Assembly (NCBI GenBank): GCA_045532035.1
Contig: JAZSFD010000005.1
Coordinates: 1-34,983, forward strand
DNA length: 34,983 nucleotides
Direction: 5' to 3'
Origin: UMGS1052 sp045532035
GTDB taxonomy: Bacteria; Bacillota; Clostridia; Oscillospirales; CAG-382
Below the pieces are notes generated by a model. It was given only the letters and a program-made list of their open reading frames with translations, did not search any database and was not told the origin of the DNA. The position numbers were made by a program, and so were the translations under genes. Positions 31,201 to 34,983 of this stretch are shown one piece after another (position 1 is the first letter of the stretch; each line of letters begins with the position of its first letter).

Positions 31201-31845
31201 TCAGTTGAAGAATGTGTTGAAAAAGCCGAGCTCATATGTACCCTTTTCGGGGCAGGAGGCAACAACCTTTTCTCCCTTGCTTGCGCTTGCGGCAAAAACA
31301 ACACTCTTCGCATCGTCGGAAAGTGCAAGATATGTAAAGCCCGCGGGAGGGATGACAGCATATCTGTCGCAGACCTGTGCGGCACCGCCGTTTTCAACGG
31401 TAAGCTTTGCGCCCGAGGAGGCGGTGATGCGTCTGAGAGTACCGACAGAATCGGTGTTGGCGGAAGCTTGGGACTTTGCAACAAGCTTAACAAAGCCGCC
31501 GACAAAAGCGTTTGCGGCAGAAGGCATCGTCATGCCGCTGACATTGACGGTGTTTGCAGTACCCACAGTATCCACCTCAAATTCGGAAGCCTTGACAGTG
31601 CAAAGCATTCCGGGGGACACGATCACCTTCACATATCCTTTTCCCGCTCTGTGGTCAAGCTCATCCTTTTCAACCTTGTAATCCTCGGCAAGGATGCCGA
31701 GAATAACATCTCCCTCGGAGGCTTTTTTTGCCTTGCCGCCCGAGATCGTAACGACAGTACCTCTGCCGAGATCGGCAGTTGTGTCAATTTCGTATTCGCG
31801 GATGCAGGGGTTTGAAATTCCTGCGCTGTTCATACAGTAATCCAT
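31201..31845 (-). CDS. Phage decoration-like structural protein
   Basis: A 214-residue beta-rich protein. The N-terminal half (DLGRGTVVTISGGKAKKASEGDVILGILAEDYK) resembles the beta-tulip or DUF2190-like capsid decoration proteins, which stabilise the capsid surface. The second half is Gly/Ala/Thr-rich and could be an extra surface domain. The ATG follows AAGGAG. It lies between the scaffold and capsid genes, the usual place for such a protein. No catalytic motif is seen. Confidence 0.6.
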   Translation of the reverse strand: MDYCMNSAGISNPCIREYEIDTTADLGRGTVVTISGGKAKKASEGDVILGILAEDYKVEKDELDHRAGKGYVKVIVSPGMLCTVKASEFEVDTVGTANTVNVSGMTMPSAANAFVGGFVKLVAKSQASANTDSVGTLRRITASSGAKLTVENGGAAQVCDRYAVIPPAGFTYLALSDDAKSVVFAASASKGEKVVASCPEKGTYELGFFNTFFN

Positions 31846-31894
31846 AAATCAGTTCTCCTTTTCTTTTTTTGTTTTTCAGAGCTTTGCGCTCTTT

Positions 31895-32626
31895 TCAAAG
31901 TTTTTTCGAAGGTATCTGCGAAAGCAGTTCGGCATACTGTCTGAACGACATTCCCGCTGCCTTCGCTATCCTTCTCTGGTTGTCGGAAAGCATACTTCCG
32001 TAATCGACCGCGCAGGAGGCTCCGCCCGAAAAGCCGGTGGAAGCAAGCTCCCTTTGCGCGGCACGATATCTTTTCACCTCAGGACTCGAAGAAAGTCCGT
32101 CGAGAAAACCGAGATAATCCTCGTAAAGGGAGAGGATATCTCCCCTTTTCCCGCGGGAAAAGAATCTGAAAGCGTCGTCGGATAAGGCTTCTTCAAGCTT
32201 TTCCTCGCCGTATCTTGCAAGAAAATCCGAAAGCTCTCTTATTCTTCTTTCCCACGCGTCATAAAAAGCTTCCTTTTCCCTGATAACAGGTTCTGCCGCA
32301 TAAGCGTTCCCGCCCTGTGCGCTTTCTTTGCGGCAAGCGTCGGGAAACACTTCTCGCTCTGTCTGTGCACTGTCGGTCTTTTTTTCCGCATCATCTGCCT
32401 CTTTTTCAAGCTCTTCAAGCTTGTCTGCAAGCGATGCGTTTGATAAATTTTTGAAAGCCTCTTTTTGGCGGAGAAGAGACAATGTATCGCGTATTTTTGT
32501 CAGCGATTCGTTGTTTTTTCTCTCACGCAAAAGGCGCTGTTCAACAATCTTTTCAAGCTCCTCACGGGTGAAAAGCTTTACCGCTTCGGTCTTTTCCGAA
32601 GTCTCTGTCATGTTTTCGGTCATCAT
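31895..32626 (-). CDS. Capsid assembly scaffolding protein
   Basis: A 243-residue, highly charged, helical protein. The start is the ATG at 32626 that overlaps the portal stop (ATGATGA), preceded by AGAGGA; the frame further upstream lies inside the portal gene. The middle is coiled coil (ELEKIVEQRLLRERK..., EELEKEADDAEKK). The C-terminal DNQRRIAKAAGMSFRQYAELL is typical of the end of scaffolding proteins, where the helix-turn-helix-like tail binds capsid subunits. It would guide procapsid assembly and then leave the head. The order portal-scaffold-capsid agrees. Confidence 0.75.
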   Translation of the reverse strand: MMTENMTETSEKTEAVKLFTREELEKIVEQRLLRERKNNESLTKIRDTLSLLRQKEAFKNLSNASLADKLEELEKEADDAEKKTDSAQTEREVFPDACRKESAQGGNAYAAEPVIREKEAFYDAWERRIRELSDFLARYGEEKLEEALSDDAFRFFSRGKRGDILSLYEDYLGFLDGLSSSPEVKRYRAAQRELASTGFSGGASCAVDYGSMLSDNQRRIAKAAGMSFRQYAELLSQIPSKKL

Positions 32627-34407
32627 TCCATGTCCTCTCTTTCGATAACGGGAAGAGGCATTTCCTCGCTCTCCCCTTTGGCATATTTTCTTTCGAGCGC
32701 ATCGCATATCTGTGCGCGCATGGGCAATCCCATAAGCTCGACATAGCTCTGTACAAGTCTGAAATTGTCGGCATTCACAGGTACCTTGATAAGATCGCTC
32801 AAAGCCTGTACCGTGAAGGCTTTTGAATTTGCAATTCCGTCTCCCACATGGATCTTGACATCAACAACAGGAATGTATGCGCAGTCATCGTCTCCGTCGG
32901 GGTAGGTGGCATAATCGGCAAAGCGGTATATCTTTTCTCCCACATTGACAGCACCTATCTCGATGATTCTGTCGTCATCATAGTATTCCAGTGCCGTTCG
33001 GTCTATCAGCTCATAAAGCCGTCTGAAGCCCTCGGATTTTATGACCTTTTTCATCATCTGACGGTTTTTTGCCCTCTCGTTGAGAAGTGCGATTCCCGAG
33101 GCTGTCGTCACTCTCGTGGGCTCAACTCCCTGATTCAGCTCATAATTTCCGGTGGTATCCTTCATGATATCCCGCCAGAAGTTCGAATTTGAATACTGAT
33201 TGTTCTGGGAATAGCCCGAGTTTCCGAGGCGCTGGATCTTGCCCATCATGCCCGGGCGAAGCTTCCAGACAGCACCGGGAGAATTGTCAAGCTCTCCGTC
33301 ATCCGAAAGAGCATTTTCCTCGGCAACAATGATGTCGTTTGACGAAAAAGCCGAATTCATCTGAGCATACGAAAGCTCTCTGTCGGAAGCATCAATAAGA
33401 GGAATGATCGCTTCAAGCTCACTCTTTCCCCAGATACTGTCCTCCCCCGGGATCTTCGAATAGATAACAAAGGGAAACATATTGCAGACAGTATTCTTCC
33501 AGTATTTCGGAATATATCTGATCTCCCGCTCGCCGAGAAGAATAGAAAGAGCAATATCTCCCGCTTTCCAGCTGTATCTGACATTAACCTGCTTGCCGCC
33601 CATCTCGCATTTGACGGTTGCCGTGCCATCCGACGGCTGTCTGAACCACCATTCGGTGACGGTGATGGTGTCATCTCCGATCTCACCCGAAGTCCTTTCG
33701 TCCCCCGTGTACTCATAGTATCTGCCGTTGCGGTAGCTGTCGATGTAATCCGAAATGTCCTCTCCGAGGTTTTTGAAATCTTTTTCAAAAATTCTCTTTG
33801 CCTTCTGCTTGTGAAGACGGTAAACATAGCCGATATATTCGCAGCCGTCAACAGTGGATGACGCAGGGTCTGTGAATATCTGCTCGGGCTTTGGCGCATC
33901 GATTATGACCTCGCCTGCGTTTCTGCCGTCATAGACTGAGCTGTCCCAACAGACCTTGTATACGGCAGAGCCAAGAATGTTCAGTCTTCTTTCATTGACG
34001 GCATTTTTCTGTTCAAGATAGTTGATGTCGCAAACAAAGCGAGCAATCTTTTCGCGCTGCTTCGCCCTTTCGTAATCGTCAGCAGTACGTGGAGAAAACT
34101 CGAAATCGGGAAGAGTGGTGTCGATCTGACTTTCCACATGAATAAAACCGTCGGTCGACTGCGCCGCCTCCCAGGGGATATCCTGTTCGCCCGCAAAGGC
34201 ACTGTTGTGCGAGCTGATCTCATGATCTCCGTCATAGTAGGCTCTCATCTTTTTCCAGTAACCGATAACCGGTGCCTTGTTGCGTGCGGCAACATCAAGA
34301 AGATGCGCCACCGTCTCCTCGCGGCAGAGCCTTTCGGAATAGTCATAGTCGGCAAAACGGCTTTGTCTGTTTGAAGAGGAGAGCCTTGTCATTGATGTGT
34401 TTTTCAT
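32623..34407 (-). CDS. Phage portal protein
   Basis: A 594-residue dodecameric-portal-type protein, the vertex ring through which DNA enters and leaves the head. The N-terminal WKKMRAYYDGDHE and the YERAKQREKIARF helix, a beta-rich wing (about 130-260), the long stem helix region and C-terminal helices (TASGIALLNERAKNRQMMKK, then FRRLYELIDRTALEYYDDDR) fit podovirus-type portals in length and plan. The ATG has AAAGGA six bases upstream. It follows the terminase gene by 20 bases and overlaps the scaffold gene. The family is inferred from order and overall pattern. Confidence 0.82.
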   Translation of the reverse strand: MKNTSMTRLSSSNRQSRFADYDYSERLCREETVAHLLDVAARNKAPVIGYWKKMRAYYDGDHEISSHNSAFAGEQDIPWEAAQSTDGFIHVESQIDTTLPDFEFSPRTADDYERAKQREKIARFVCDINYLEQKNAVNERRLNILGSAVYKVCWDSSVYDGRNAGEVIIDAPKPEQIFTDPASSTVDGCEYIGYVYRLHKQKAKRIFEKDFKNLGEDISDYIDSYRNGRYYEYTGDERTSGEIGDDTITVTEWWFRQPSDGTATVKCEMGGKQVNVRYSWKAGDIALSILLGEREIRYIPKYWKNTVCNMFPFVIYSKIPGEDSIWGKSELEAIIPLIDASDRELSYAQMNSAFSSNDIIVAEENALSDDGELDNSPGAVWKLRPGMMGKIQRLGNSGYSQNNQYSNSNFWRDIMKDTTGNYELNQGVEPTRVTTASGIALLNERAKNRQMMKKVIKSEGFRRLYELIDRTALEYYDDDRIIEIGAVNVGEKIYRFADYATYPDGDDDCAYIPVVDVKIHVGDGIANSKAFTVQALSDLIKVPVNADNFRLVQSYVELMGLPMRAQICDALERKYAKGESEEMPLPVIEREDME

Positions 34408-34427
34408 TCTTTGTTCCTTTCATGAAG

Positions 34428-34983
34428 TTATAGTTTTTTTGCTTTTTCACGCGTAAGCTTTTCATAAAGCCGTTCTTTTTTACCCTCTGTCTGTAACGGC
34501 TTTGGCGTACAGGTTCTGAGCGATGCAAAATACCTCAAAGCATCGGGGGCGTGAGTAATCTCATGGGGCTGTGTTGCCGCGTCCCCGGGCTTTTTTGCAT
34601 CATGCATCAGCTGGGGAAGCGAGCGGATAAGATTTGCGCAGTTTCTTGAAATTTTCATCATGCTGTCGCGTTTTCCGTCCTTATCATACGGTTTGAGCCA
34701 TTCCTTCAGGCACATCCACCCCTGTACACGGTCGGGAGAAAGCTTTGAAAGATAAACTCCGTTTTCGCAAAAAAGCTCGTAGATGCTCTTGCCCGAATCC
34801 TTTTGCCTCGACCAGAGATCGGAGGGCGCAATTATCTGACACACCCCTGCGCTTTTGGCGCGAATAAGCTCTGCCGCTTCGCTGACCACAAGCCCGCTCT
34901 TATATATCTCATCGTAAACGATAGCTCTTCCATCTGAACTGATCGCCACAAAAACTGCCGAAGTCGGAGGCCAAGCGGTCTTA
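34428..34983 (-). CDS. Phage terminase large subunit, C-terminal part (cut by window)
   Basis: The C-terminal nuclease part of the packaging motor. The frame stays open to the window edge, so the start lies beyond it; the GTG at 34947-34949 is probably an internal valine. The visible start, TAWPPTSAVFVAIS-x-DGRAIVYDEIY, is the first strands of the RNase H-like nuclease domain, where phages place p-x-A-x-x-V-x-x-x-x-D-G-x-x-Y-x-x-D-E. Later THAPDALRYF supplies the conserved HxxDAxRY end with the acidic metal ligand. It cuts concatemeric DNA during packaging; the ATPase domain and any small subunit are out of view. Confidence 0.82.
   Translation of the reverse strand, partial: KTAWPPTSAVFVAISSDGRAIVYDEIYKSGLVVSEAAELIRAKSAGVCQIIAPSDLWSRQKDSGKSIYELFCENGVYLSKLSPDRVQGWMCLKEWLKPYDKDGKRDSMMKISRNCANLIRSLPQLMHDAKKPGDAATQPHEITHAPDALRYFASLRTCTPKPLQTEGKKERLYEKLTREKAKKL

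Noticed and set aside
1..34983. CRISPR array, transposase or defence operon
   Set aside because: No spaced identical repeats of CRISPR size and no transposase, nuclease-helicase or toxin-antitoxin signature was found.

Overview
The window looks like a piece of chromosome from a low-to-moderate-GC Gram-positive bacterium of the class Clostridia, probably an uncultured gut-type Oscillospirales/Ruminococcaceae relative. The grounds are AGGAGG-type Shine-Dalgarno sites, sigma-A promoters close to TTGACA-N17-TATAAT, the ecfA1-ecfA2-ecfT-truA gene order, an rplJ-rplL pair behind an L10-type leader, a DUF5711 protein, lipoproteins, and an intergenic repeat of a kind common in such genomes. The taxon is inference; no 16S gene is present.

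Region 1 (1-11.4 kb, minus strand) is mostly housekeeping. A long operon-like run, ecfA1-ecfA2-ecfT-truA-DUF5711-cvpA-pgsA-clpC, encodes ECF vitamin/metal uptake, tRNA pseudouridylation, phospholipid synthesis and an unusual Clp ATPase that carries an McsA-like zinc ribbon. The RNase P RNA gene follows with its own promoter inside the 3' end of clpC. Beyond it lie a GH78-like protein that has lost its catalytic core, a Gfo/Idh/MocA oxidoreductase behind a palindromic operator, a small CPCC-family protein, a terminator and an intergenic repeat.

Region 2 (11.4-21.5 kb) holds an rRNA-methyltransferase-like gene and an orphan GyrB/ParE-like topoisomerase subunit (minus), a geneless, motif-rich stretch of about 500 bases, gdpD and ygjV (plus), then rplL/rplJ, alanine racemase with an upstream lipoprotein gene, an RluA-family pseudouridine synthase and a MATE exporter (minus). 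Promoters and intrinsic terminators are unusually easy to read here. rplJ has a perfect consensus promoter, a folded leader and an attenuator.

Region 3 (21.6-25.3 kb) looks catabolic: a strong promoter drives an overlapping sialidase-like gene and N-acetylneuraminate-lyase-family gene (plus). Facing them is a parallel beta-helix protein gene (minus) broken by two mutually compensating homopolymer frameshifts. Its promoter has a palindrome between the -35 and -10 boxes.

Region 4 (25.4-34.98 kb, minus) is a compact podovirus-like virion-assembly cassette. In transcription order it reads: terminase large subunit (cut by the window edge), portal, scaffold, decoration-like protein, major capsid, small head protein, adaptor-like protein, nozzle/stabilisation-like protein and a long coiled-coil protein. 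No lysis, integrase, tail-sheath or tail-tube gene is visible. The run ends in a small lipoprotein gene with its own promoter and terminator, which resembles a phage moron. This cassette is the most likely place for something new: a prophage of a little-described podovirus type, or a domesticated, gene-transfer-agent-like capsid module.
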